Assembly: GCF_021130785.1 (NCBI RefSeq)
Contig: NC_060207.1
Coordinates: forward strand, 106,428,001 to 106,492,000
Length of the DNA stretch: 64,000 nt
DNA from: Homalodisca vitripennis
Lineage: Eukaryota; Arthropoda; Insecta; Hemiptera; Cicadellidae
Direction of reading: 5' to 3'
Positions within the stretch are counted from its first letter, which is position 1; the number at the start of each line of letters is the position of its first letter. Below the pieces are notes generated by a model that saw nothing but the letters and a program-made list of their open reading frames with translations, made no database searches and was not told where the DNA came from. Made by a program: the position numbers and the translations under genes. Shown here in pieces: positions 1 through 14,571 of this stretch.

Positions 1-49
1 CCTCTACCTGTTACCTGGCACTTTTAGTAACCGAGCACAAAATATAGGC

Positions 50-975
50 TACTCGTACTTATTTAGAATCATACATAACAGAGTACTCCTAAAATGGTAC
101 AGGTACATGATCCATCACTGTTACTGCTACATCTAGGAAGTAATGTACTCATACTTGTTTAGAATCGTACATAACAGAGTACTCCTAAAATGGTACAGGT
201 ACATGATCCATTACTGTTACTGCTACATCTAGGAAGTAATGTACTCATACTTGTTTAGAATCATACATAACAGAGTACTCCTAAAATGGTACAGGTACAT
301 GATCCACTACTGTTACTGCTACATCTAGGAAGTAATGTACTCATACTTGTTTAGAATCATACATAACAGAGTACTCCTAAAATGGTACAGGTACATGATC
401 CACTACTGTTACTGCTACATCTAGGAAGTAATGTACTCATACTTGTTTAGAATCATACATAACAGAGTACTCCTAAAATGGTACAGGTACATGATCCATT
501 ACTGTTACTGCTACATCTAGGAAGTAATGTACTCATACTTGTTTAGAATCATACATAACAGAGTACTCCTAAAATGGTACAGGTACATGATCCATCACTG
601 TTACTGCTACATCTAGGAAGTAATGTACTCATACTTGTTTAGAATCATACATAACAGAGTACTCCTAAAATGGTACAGGTAAATGATCCATCACTGTTAC
701 TGCTACATCTAGGAAGTAATGTACTCATACTTGTTTAGAATCATACATAACAGAGTACTCCTAAAATGGTACAGGTACATGATCCATCACTGTTACTGCT
801 ACATCTAGGAAGTAATGTACTCATACTTGTTTAGAATCATACATAACAGAGTACTCCTAAAATGGTACAGGTACATGATCCATCACTGTTACTGCTACAT
901 CTAGGAAGTAATGTACTCATACTTGTTTAGAATCATACGTGACAGAGTACTCCTATAACTGTACAGGTACATTTA
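50..975. repeat. 96-bp minisatellite, about 10 copies
   Basis: A 96-bp unit repeats head to tail. The same landmark (aggtacatga) recurs at 101, 197, 293, 389, 485, 581, 677, 773 and 869, always 96 bp apart, with a degenerate copy at 965. Copies differ by one to three substitutions, mostly the variable cca-t/c-actg stretch, so the array is young or homogenised. The units are rich in GTAC and have no sustained open frame. Confidence 0.95.
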
Positions 976-5106
<4,131 letters not shown>

Positions 5107-6276
5107 CGAGGGGTGTTCAATAAAGACTGACAGTAACGTACATGTAAACAAACAAAGTACAATAATTCAAGTTGGTATGAAACATTGAAGTATTAGCAAC
5201 ATCAAAATCAGCCGTTAACATTATTTCATATTTATATCATTAGTAAATAGTTGAACATTTTTGCCTCTAAAGTTTACTCTGGCTGATTTTCGTGAGCAAA
5301 GATATGCGATAAAGTTTTGTGTGAAACTGGGGAAAAGTGCTATGGATACTTACAGCGACTTGAAAAAAACTTTTGGCATTGATGCAATGAGTGAAAGAAC
5401 CTGTTTTAGGTGGCATAAAAACTTTAAAAATGGACGGGAATCATGTGATTTGGAAGGTCGGTCTGGCACCCCTGTTTCTGCCCTTACCAAAGAAACAATC
5501 AACACTGGGGGTTTTATGATTCATACTGACCCACATTTGACTATTAGACAGCTTGCTATAATGCTCGATATATCAATTGGGAGTGTCTATACACTCATGC
5601 ATGATCATTTAAATATGTCCGGTGTCTGTGCTCGTGTGCTAACACCAGTTCAGAAACAAAATTGAAAAGTTGAAATTTTCCAACTTTGGTTAGAGTGCGT
5701 ACGTCGAGAAGGTGATGCATGGTGAAAAAATATTATTACTGCTGATGAAAGATGGATTTACTGTTATGATCCTGCAACAAAACAACAGAGTACAGAATGG
5801 GTGGAAAAAGGTGGACCGACGCCAAAAAACCTCGTGCTCAAATGCCTGCTGCAAAGGCAATGGTGATTACGTTCTTTGATTATCGTGGTATGGTGTACAC
5901 CCATACTGTACCACATGGTCAGAAAATTAATTGGGAGTACTCCTTTTTAGTATTGAAGCAACTAATCAAAGATCACATCCCAAAAAAGCGACCAGACCTC
6001 GTCGGACGCTGGAAACAGCATCACGACAATGCTCACTCCCATGTTGCCAACACTGCGCTTCAGTTTCTAGCCAAAAAAGGAATCGAAACTGCTACATCCA
6101 CCCTACAGCCCTGACTGGCTCCAAATTACTTTTTTATGTATCCTCAGGCCAAAAAGGAGCTCAAAGGCAGACGTTTTCCAACTGCTACTGCCGCTATTAA
6201 GACTTTAGAGGCGATTTTGAAGGTTCTGTCTGAGGAGGGCTTTCAACACGTCTTCAAGGAATGGCAGAGGCGGTGA
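5107..6276 (+). mobile_element. Decayed mariner (Tc1/mariner) transposon
   Basis: Begins right after a TA dinucleotide with cgaggggtgttcaataaag, a mariner-type terminal sequence. A broken transposase gene follows about 150 bp downstream. I could not find the matching inverted terminal repeat after the transposase stop at 6276, so the 3' end is deleted or diverged; the true right boundary is uncertain. Confidence 0.85.
5261..6276 (+). pseudogene. mariner transposase, inactivated
   Basis: Mariner transposases are DD34D cut-and-paste enzymes with an N-terminal paired-type DNA-binding region. The N-terminal part is visible at 5261-5665 (KFCVKLGKSA, ERTCFRWHKNFKNGRE, SVYTLMHDHL). The catalytic part is visible from about 5735 (TADERW around the first Asp; HHDNAHSH around the second at about 6025; YSPDW; KKELKGRRF near the end). 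Breaks: the apparent start is TTG rather than ATG; in-frame TGA codons follow at 5663 and 5723; a frameshift lies at about 5800-5830; another lies at about 6085-6100 before the YSPD motif. Where the third catalytic Asp should be (APxDY), the sequence goes from a Pro codon through aat to tac with no Asp codon. The copy is long dead. Confidence 0.93.
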
Positions 6277-6846
6277 AATTTTGATTTAGAAAAGGTAAAC
6301 AAAATGAAAGGTTGATATTCCTCCCATTATGGGTAGTGACAAGATTATTTACTATCACGGGACCGCCAAATAAGCCTAATGAGTTTTTCCCTTCACCTAA
6401 AATCAATGGTATTGCTTTATTTAATACTAAACTCTAAATGGTTTTAACACGAATTATTTATGTATAATTTAATTTAATGTAAGTACTTTTGTATTAGTTA
6501 CCAAAAATAATTTTTACAAAAGAATTAACTATCTTATAAAATCTAATAATGAATATAATAGTCTATTTTTTTAACTAACAAAATTTAAATGGCAGCCGGT
6601 TTTAAAGGTATAAGATTTTTCGCCAATATATAGTTTAAGACTTATAATAGAAATTCGAGTGATACATATTTATGCTAAATTTTAAATTGTTACAGTCAAA
6701 GTGCCCTAATTAATATTTTTTATTCATCATGCCTTATGTTGTTAACCACTAGTATTATTAGTACAGTAAGATTTAAAAACCGCTTCATCGATTTTAGAAA
6801 AAAAAACTTTTATATATAACAAACCCCAGTACGTGTTCAATTCGTG
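6277..6846. other. Intergenic AT-rich, nothing recognised
   Basis: No open frame, repeat or motif that I can support. Confidence 0.5.
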
Positions 6847-7000
6847 CTATTACTACGTTAGCACTTAGTATTACTTTACTATTACTATGTTAGCGCTTAG
6901 TATTACTTTACTATTAATACGTTAGCACTTAGTATTACTTTACTATTACTATGTTAGCGCTTAGTATTACTTTACTATCATTACGTTGGCACTAATATAG
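6847..7000. repeat. 32-bp tandem repeat, about 4.7 copies
   Basis: The unit starts ctattactacgttagcac and recurs at 6847, 6879, 6911, 6943 and 6975, exactly 32 bp apart. Alternate units carry atgttagcgc versus acgttagcac, so a 64-bp higher-order duplication is likely. Confidence 0.93.
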
Positions 7001-7277
7001 TTGCATTGTTGGTTGCAATGTTTATATTATTTCTTATGTGGTCCTGTGTAAAACTGTCATATAAATTTTATCTATGAGAATTGAGGGAAATGTTATATTC
7101 TGTTTATTGAAACATCATTCGCTCAGTCTAATAAGACTAACCTCGTACAAAAATGTTGTGTTCGCTCATTTTTACAGTCTAGAAAACAATTATCGAACTT
7201 CTTTCCAAGTTTAAGTAAAAACTGTTTCTCCTCCGATGAATGAAAAGTGTGATACAATGAGAAACAGATACGGAGTG

Positions 7278-7323
7278 TGACGTCACTGTATTTCCGGAAC
7301 TGTATTTCCTCTGTTTGACGTCA
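7278..7323. promoter_or_regulatory. Paired CRE-like palindromes
   Basis: Two perfect TGACGTCA octamers (the binding palindrome of CREB/ATF bZIP factors) lie at 7278-7285 and 7316-7323, 38 bp apart, inside a less AT-rich patch. I see no gene next to them, so function is speculative. Confidence 0.25.
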
Positions 7324-9127
7324 CAGCTGTTGTATTTGAGTTCTCCTCTACCCGTAATGTTCATTTATTACAAATCCCACGATTGAATACCCAGTTCAAA
7401 ATGTAATTTAATTCATAGTGTCGCGTGTAGGAGGTAATATCATAAATTAAAGTATTAGAATAATTGTCTCTTTATAAATTTACAAGAATTGTTTATTTTA
7501 TAGTGTAACGGAATTAATTGTACTTTTATTAAATATTCTATATCCAATTTGTATAAGAAGTGAATATCATAACACTAGCCAATCACTCTTTTTTACAGAT
7601 TCTGGATTTAAATGTGTTTATTTTACGCTTCAAACAAGCCTATTAAGTTCATATCCATTACATCTTCCTCTTAGTACAGCGTCTGCAGTCCAACGCATCA
7701 ACGTCTGAAGATGTACTAAGTAGAAGGTGAAATGGAGTTGAACTTAATATTCACATTGGATCGACCTATCCCGCCAATGTCCAACGTTATGTGCAGAAAA
7801 CTCGGTCGCTCCGCCGTGATTTAGGTTCGTGTCAGACACACCGAAGTGTACTCAATTGTGCGCCCAATGAGACAATGAAAACACCACATCATCTGGATTA
7901 CATTTGTTTGTATCAAACATATTATGATTTTCGTTGCTCTCTTATTTTTAAAAGATAATTAAATTTGCAAAGTTTATTTTATAAAGTCAAAAATTATTAC
8001 TATATAGATATTGTCTTTTTAAAATAGCCCTGATTCAAAATGCTGCTATTTTGTCTGTAACAAGAATCTTTGGAAGAGTTTCGATGTTAATTTTCGTGAA
8101 ATAAAGGTCGTCTTCGGTTATTACACTGACTAAAATGGAGGTGTAAAAAAAGACTCACATTTTAAATGCATGTTAAGTTAGTTTTGTAAGTATCTACAAT
8201 AACTCTTTAAATCTTGACAAATCAACCTTGGCCAGCTTTGGGAAGTTCCTACTATTGCTAATTAATTGTAAGCTACTCTCAGCTGAAACAGTAAGTCATG
8301 TAGTTTGTAGTAATACTTTTGTAACTTTTGTAATGGTGTCGAGAGCTACTTTGATTTCGAGACGTTTACTGTAATTATGAAGTGACTAATGATAGAACCC
8401 CGTAAACCGTTGTTATTAGGCGTCCTTGCTTATGGCACATAATAAGTCCCAAAGTCCACCAGCACTTAGTGAAGTCAGTGAAGTTAATTGGAAGAACTTA
8501 ATTTTATTTCAAACCCCACACCATTTCGATCCAACAGACTGGAAACGCCATGGACTCAAACAAAGTTATTATTGGGTACCTATGGATAAATAAATGCCTT
8601 AGGTACCTAAGGTTATTGGAAAATGTCCTCGTCTCCACACTAACTTAATCTTGTTAAACCCCCATCTCTGGAACATATCCTCCCTCTCTGGCAATTCATA
8701 GTTCCCAAGAGGGTGACCATCGAATATCCTACTCTGGGTGGCGATTTGTTTCCAAGTTCCAAGAAATCAATTGTAGATATCGTTAAGACCGTAACCTTAA
8801 ATCTATACTCTCTCGTTACACTACATTTGGTAGTTTTAGTTCGAATATGATCATCTGGATAGTGGATAATGTATCCAAATTACAAGGAATCAATTATGTA
8901 CATAGAAAAGAACCACTATCTCTATAACACATTGTCTTTCGTTGCACTGAACTTAGTGGTTCTTGAAGGATTTCATTATAACGTTTCTTTATAATTTCTC
9001 AAACGTTTGGAAGGTGAGGGGCTCCTTGAGCTCCCTACATACGCCACTGACTTTAGTAAAGATAATTTGTATAAGGAAAGAAGAAGATCCAATTTTCTGC
9101 TCTGTATTCTTGGTGGAAGTGAGTAGG
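7324..9127. other. Intergenic, nothing recognised
   Basis: No supported gene. Mixed composition around 7660-7900 and 8450-8760 may be old repeat remnants; no open frame above about 60 codons has recognisable content. Confidence 0.4.
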
Positions 9128-9211
9128 TTTTAATGGAAAAGACATTTTTCATACTTCCACAATAAATAAATTTGAAGTATGAAGTATGAAAAAATGTCTT
9201 TTCCATTAAAA
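9128..9211. repeat. Near-perfect hairpin, 30-bp stem and 23-nt loop
   Basis: The left arm 9128-9157 (ttttaatggaaaagac...) and right arm 9181-9211 (...gtcttttccattaaaa) are reverse complements apart from one extra base in the T/A run. The loop is 9158-9180. The word agaagatccaa lies on both sides (about 9085 and 9211), as if the hairpin sits in a short duplication. It could be a foldback element or a pre-miRNA-like transcript. Confidence 0.85.
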
Positions 9212-10642
9212 GAAGATCCAAACCAAAACCAACAACTTTATTTTTTTGCTACTTAGATACGTTACTCTTACATAAGCAATGGCTGAAGCAAATAAACCCT
9301 TAATTGGCCAGTAATTTCAACGTTTCGCCAACACGGCAGCGGTGCGTGACTGCCTCTGTGACTGTCTGCATTATAATCTACCTTGCACAATCAATATAGG
9401 CCATTATCACGTTAATTCACACGTAAAAATTGCCGTATTGTATTTTGAATCCTGCGATTTTAAATCAGTTATTTTACTCCGCATTTTAACTCAGGTATTT
9501 TTATTTTTATGGTCGGTCCCTTACCCAGTAATAAGAACCTTATTCGCCTATAACACTCATCCTTTATGCACATTCTTTTTCACACACATGCACATTTTGT
9601 AAACAGACCTCCCAAGCTAGTTATTGGTATGCACTTTTAACAATGACACTTTTAAGATTGAAGTATGTAAACACATGAACTCTTTCTTAACCTTTTAATA
9701 ATTATTGTAGCACACCACGTGTCACGTACTTCTGCCTTTTATTTAAATAGAATAAATATTTGTATTTTCACAATTTAATTATTCTTAAAACATTTTATAT
9801 GGAACTATTGTATCAAGTATATCAAAACTGTCGTTAAGACAGAATAACATTAGTTTGGACATCATTTAAAAATTTCATTGATGACAATAATTTAAATTTA
9901 TTGTGAGTTTATATTTTTTTAAGAAATGTTATTAATTTCCCATAAATAATGCATTTTTTCTTGAATAATACGTCTTACATCAAAGAAGGTAAAGTTTAGT
10001 TTTAGTTTTTATTGTGTTAATTAGTATTTGACGTGTAATATATAAAACGAGAGTTCCGAATGTATATGATACTGTATGCTTGTAGATGAAAGCAAGAGTG
10101 AGCAGTTTACTAGCTGTGTTAGTACGTAGCAACTTTGTTAATAACCCTAAAACAGAGATCCAATGTAGAGGCGGTTTCAAAGTTGTGCTTAGCCTGAAGC
10201 AAACAAGATACAATGTTGTCTGAACTCAGCTTTGAGCAAGCTGTGTGTGTGTACATGTGGGCAAGAATGTTGAGTTTGACCTTATATACCTTTATCCACA
10301 TTTAGACCAGCATTTTATACTAAATTGCAAATTTCATACTTTTTCTCAAAAACTGTTCACATTAAAACCTCCAGAGTGGTTTTATTTGATTTTTCAGGTG
10401 ATTTACCTTATAAATCCACCTTATTTGAGTTAAAAATTAAGAACAAAACATTTCAGGATCACCTAATTTCACCAGGTGAACTGAAAACAAAGCAAAATCT
10501 TTCGCCAGCCATTACTCACTAATGGAGCGTTTCCGGACCTACCTTTATATAAAATTATTTTCTTATTTTTAGCTCTACAATTACGTCTTAAAATATTTTA
10601 CTATATTTCTGACTCACCCTGTATATACATATAAATAAATAA

Positions 10643-10681
<39 letters not shown>

Positions 10682-12920
10682 TAAAATAACCGTATGTGTG
10701 TGTTTTTTTTATTTCCATATTTACTTAGTGGTTGAGCGCTAGCGAAGCGTATCATTCGGTGGGCTATAAATTGTAACTTCTGTCTGTCTGTGTATCTGTA
10801 GTATACACTGAAAACTAATTGAGGGAAATGTTGTAAGAAGCTGCATTTATACATTGGAAAGATCCAGTTCGATTATCGTGCATATCCATCTAAAGGATTC
10901 TGGTGAGTGTCAGCGAAGCCTAACTCTCCGCAGGATAAATGAAGAACTCGCGGTGTATTTACAATGTAGGAGTACGCCAGATCATAATTATGTTCTGCAA
11001 TAAACTTCGCTAAAGTGGAATGTATTGTCAAATCTATAGCTCATTTCACTCTCCAGATATCCCACGAACAGACAAACAATCCGAAAAAGGATTGTTTGCA
11101 GCCCCCATTCAGACAGAAAAGAAATATTGACAGATTCCAATGAAGCTCAGTCAAACCCTATAGATAGAATGCCCATCATCAAACGCATTGCCTACGTAGA
11201 AATGAAGTTATGATATAAAATTTCGTATATAAAAACTTTTCAAGTCCGTTTCTAAGTTCGTTCTTGAAATTTCCAGGCAAAAATAAACAGACATGTAGAT
11301 AGTGAGACAGACATAACAAGAATAGATCAATTGTTCAATATTCCCTAGTTCTTTGCTGTTTCCGTCACGCAACGTATCGACTTATTTAGATTACATTTGG
11401 TCTGTTATATCCTCAACTCGTCCATATGCCACGACTACAGCCATCAAGAACATTATTACAAACATTCTAAATGTGAGAGTTTTTGTACTTATTGCCGCCA
11501 TATCTTGAGGCCAAACGATTGGACAACCGATCAATTCATTTTATTTCGATGATTTAGTTCCTAGCGCTGATAACACTGGGAGAGCTTCTTACGCTGGAAT
11601 ACACCACTTTCTGCTAAAAAAATGTCATCATGAGAAGCAGCTCAAAAGATAAGACTTGTTTTATGCTTGTTCACTGTCTTCCAATAAGCTAATTGTATTG
11701 AGAAGGGCAACAGAAACGTAAACAGTTTATTGTGATCACTCCAGTGACCAATAACAACCAAAGGAGTCGTTAGGTTTTATATTGCATCAAAACAACAGGA
11801 ATTTCACTACTGTACATAATTTAGTTGGACTGTTCTATTTGTCATTTGTCCATAAGACACCTGTAGGATTCTAGATGATACTCATACATATCTGGGCGAA
11901 CGACCGCAATTCATCAAGCTAAATCTGTCTATTCATATCAGTATCAAAATGTGCATGTGTAAGTCAACACTTCAACCGAACAATTGGCTTAGCTCAAGCT
12001 GACGAAGATAAAGTGGTGTAGGTAAAGCTTTAAAGTGGTTTAATGTTCTTAATCCACTTACATAATTTTGATCATATTATAATAATAGGCTATCAGTAAT
12101 GCATACCCAAAAACTATGATAAAATGTAGTATCTTACACGTCTATTTCAGACGCTTTCTAGAGAGGTTCCTTATGCATTCAAATCTACGTTTAAAAGTAA
12201 CGGTCTCAATTTTCTAGCGCTAGTAACTCCCACTGCTGTTGCCAACAATCACGTTAGTATGTAACACGTGAAATCTACTATAATAATAATAATACTTTGA
12301 GAGAAACAAATAAGTTAAACTGGAGTTTTGAAATGGATTATTCTTAAAATAAACTGAAATACCTTTCGAACAAAATAATAAAAGGCCTTTACAGTATTGT
12401 AGTAATAAGTGAACAAATAAAGGTAAGCATAAAATCAAGTATGGGTAACGCTACTATTCATAGCACGTTAAATCAGACAAAAGTGTGGGAAGTCCCAAGT
12501 GCTGCTCCCCGTGGTCGTTAGTCAAACTGTTCCAACATTAGTCTGTGTCTGTCTTGTGGATGGGGTAGGGAGGGGGAGGGATGTCTCATTTGTTACCCGG
12601 AGAGACGGGGAAGCTTCACTGCTTCAACCGCCTCCCCTCCCTGCTGTCACCTTCACTGTGGGACCACACATTAGACTAGCTAGCTGTAAGTAATTTATTG
12701 AAGGTGGTGCAATCGGTTGTCTGGCTGTGTTATTTTTTAATTTGTAGAAATTACAGAAATTTACAGATACGTTTGAAGACAAACAAGAAAAACATTTCTA
12801 TATCATTCAGCGAGGAACTATTGGCATTAAATGTATTTTGGTGCAACTTGATATCTGGACCGCAGAAAAAAACAGCAGAAGTTATAAATATAAAAAGGTT
12901 ACAGTATGATATGAAATAAA
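9212..12920. other. Intergenic with microsatellite and repeat remnants
   Basis: No gene is supported. A (TA)n tract with adjoining CA lies at 10640-10680. The stretch 10731-11060 (gagcgctagcgaagcg, ctgtctgtctgtgtatctg, gtcagcgaagcc) matches the dispersed repeat family also seen near 1.5 and 2.1 kb. A purine-rich block lies at 12565-12660. Confidence 0.45.
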
Positions 12921-12954
12921 GAGAGAGAGAGAGATAAATAAAGAAAGTATCAAG

Positions 12955-13026
<72 letters not shown>
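12921..13026. repeat. (GA)n, (CT)n and (TA)n microsatellites
   Basis: Short GA tract, then about 30 bp of CT and about 35 bp of TA. The TA tract directly abuts the first tRNA-bearing repeat unit. Confidence 0.95.
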
Positions 13027-13027
<1 letters not shown>

Positions 13028-13093
13028 CATTAAATTGTATAAATGGCAATAGCCTTATTTAATTTCAATAAACATTGAATCGCAAAAAGTACT

Positions 13094-13163
13094 TGCTCCG
13101 CCGGGAGTCGAACCCGGATCTCTCACTTGCCGGGTGAATGTGCTACCATTACACCACAGAGCG
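13094..13163 (-). tRNA. tRNA-like gene, nominal anticodon GGC, copy 1
   Basis: Read on the minus strand it folds as a cloverleaf: acceptor GCTCTG/CGGAGC; D stem GTGT/GCAC; anticodon stem TTCAC/GTGAG with loop CCGGCAA; T arm CCGGG-TTCGACT-CCCGG. Pol III boxes are good: A-like TGGTGTAATGG and B GGTTCGACTCC. The loop gives anticodon GGC (Ala), which is rare in eukaryotes, and position 33 is C instead of the near-invariant U. The body resembles tRNA-Gly. It is better read as a tRNA-derived repeat than as a decoding tRNA. Confidence 0.6.
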
Positions 13164-13345
13164 CTTACTTTTTCCGATTCAATTATTTTGTATTTGGCCG
13201 TATCTGTCACATATGGGTTTAAATAAGCAAACTAACATATGATCGGAAGACCAAATACCTGTCAAACGACTTTTATTTACATTAAATTGTATAAATGGCA
13301 ATAGCCTTATTTAATTTCAATAAACATTGAATCGCAAAAAGTACT

Positions 13346-13415
13346 TGCTCCGCCGGGAGTCGAACCCGGATCTCTCACTTGCCGGGTGAATGTGCTACCA
13401 TTACACCACAGAGCG
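13346..13415 (-). tRNA. tRNA-like gene, copy 2
   Basis: Identical in the cloverleaf to copy 1, offset by 252 bp, with the same GGC loop and C at position 33. Confidence 0.6.
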
Positions 13416-13597
13416 CTTACTTTTTCCGATTCAATTATTTTGTATTTGGCCGTATCTGTCACATATGGGTTTAAATAAGCAAACTAACATATGATCGGAA
13501 GACCAAATACCTGTCAAACGACTTTTATTTACATTAAATTGTATAAATGGCAATAGCCTTATTTAATTTCAATAAACATTGAATCGCAAAAAGTACT

Positions 13598-13667
13598 TGC
13601 TCCGCCGGGAGTCGAACCCGGATCTCTCACTTGCCGGGTGAATGTGCTACCATTACACCACAGAGCG
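13598..13667 (-). tRNA. tRNA-like gene, copy 3
   Basis: Same cloverleaf as copy 1, third unit of the array. Confidence 0.6.
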
Positions 13668-13849
13668 CTTACTTTTTCCGATTCAATTATTTTGTATTTG
13701 GCCATATCTGTCACATATGGGTTTAAATAAGCAAACTAACATATGATCGGAAGACCAAATACCTGTCAAACGACTTTTATTTACATTAAATTGTATAAAT
13801 GGCAATAGCCTTATTTAATTTCAATAAACATTGAATCGCAAAAAGTACT

Positions 13850-13919
13850 TGCTCCGCCGGGAGTCGAACCCGGATCTCTCACTTGCCGGGTGAATGTGCT
13901 ACCATTACACCACAGAGCG
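13850..13919 (-). tRNA. tRNA-like gene, copy 4
   Basis: Same cloverleaf as copy 1, fourth unit of the array. Confidence 0.6.
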
Positions 13920-14101
13920 CTTACTTTTTCCGATTCAATTATTTTGTATTTGGCCGTATCTGTCACATATGGGTTTAAATAAGCAAACTAACATATGATC
14001 GGAAGACCAAATACCTGTCAAACGACTTTTATTTACATTAAATTGTATAAATGGCAATAGCCTTATTTAATTTCAATAAACATTGAATCGCAAAAAGTAC
14101 T

Positions 14102-14171
14102 TGCTCCGCCGGGAGTCGAACCCGGATCTCTCACTTGCCGGGTGAATGTGCTACCATTACACCACAGAGCG
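14102..14171 (-). tRNA. tRNA-like gene, copy 5
   Basis: Same cloverleaf as copy 1. Its unit is truncated shortly after the flanking inverted repeat and runs into (TA)n. Confidence 0.6.
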
Positions 14172-14221
14172 CTTACTTTTTCCGATTCAATTATATATAT
14201 TGTATATATATATATATATTG

Positions 14222-14380
14222 TTATATAAAAACGGCTATAAGATTGTTTCCATTTTTCAAAACGTAGAAAAATAATTATAAATTGAATATTATTCATTTT
14301 TTATTAAAAACCAATACTACTCTAATATTATAGTCTACGTTTTGAAAAATGGGAAACAATCTTATAGCCGTTTTTATAAT
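14222..14380. mobile_element. MITE with about 43-bp terminal inverted repeats
   Basis: The left arm from about 14224 (ataaaaacggctataagatt...) and right arm 14335-14378 (...aatcttatagccgttttta) are reverse complements over about 43 bp with a single one-base indel. The roughly 70-bp middle is AT-rich and non-coding. The superfamily cannot be assigned because target duplications are blurred by flanking AT repeats. Confidence 0.85.
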
Positions 14381-14383
14381 ATT

Positions 14384-14571
<188 letters not shown>

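Larger units (their letters stand above)
13027..14192 (-). repeat. Tandem array of five tRNA-bearing 252-bp units
   Basis: Units begin with acattaaattgtataaatgg at 13027, 13279, 13531, 13783 and 14035, exactly 252 bp apart; the fifth is cut after about 158 bp and runs into (TA)n. Copies are almost identical. Each holds a tRNA-like cloverleaf on the minus strand flanked by the near-perfect 17-bp inverted pair ttgaatcgcaaaaagta and tactttttccgattcaa. A single dispersed copy of the same roughly 160-bp core, also between TA tracts, lies at 61478-61640. The core therefore behaves as a mobile unit that has been tandemly amplified here. Confidence 0.95.

Noticed and set aside
6847..7000. 32-bp regularly spaced repeats as a CRISPR array
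   Set aside because: Units are directly adjacent with no unique spacers, and the DNA is eukaryotic.
13094..14171. Cluster of functional tRNA-Ala genes
   Set aside because: Anticodon GGC with C33 and the mobile, TA-flanked context make decoding tRNAs unlikely. They are kept as tRNA-like features with reduced confidence.
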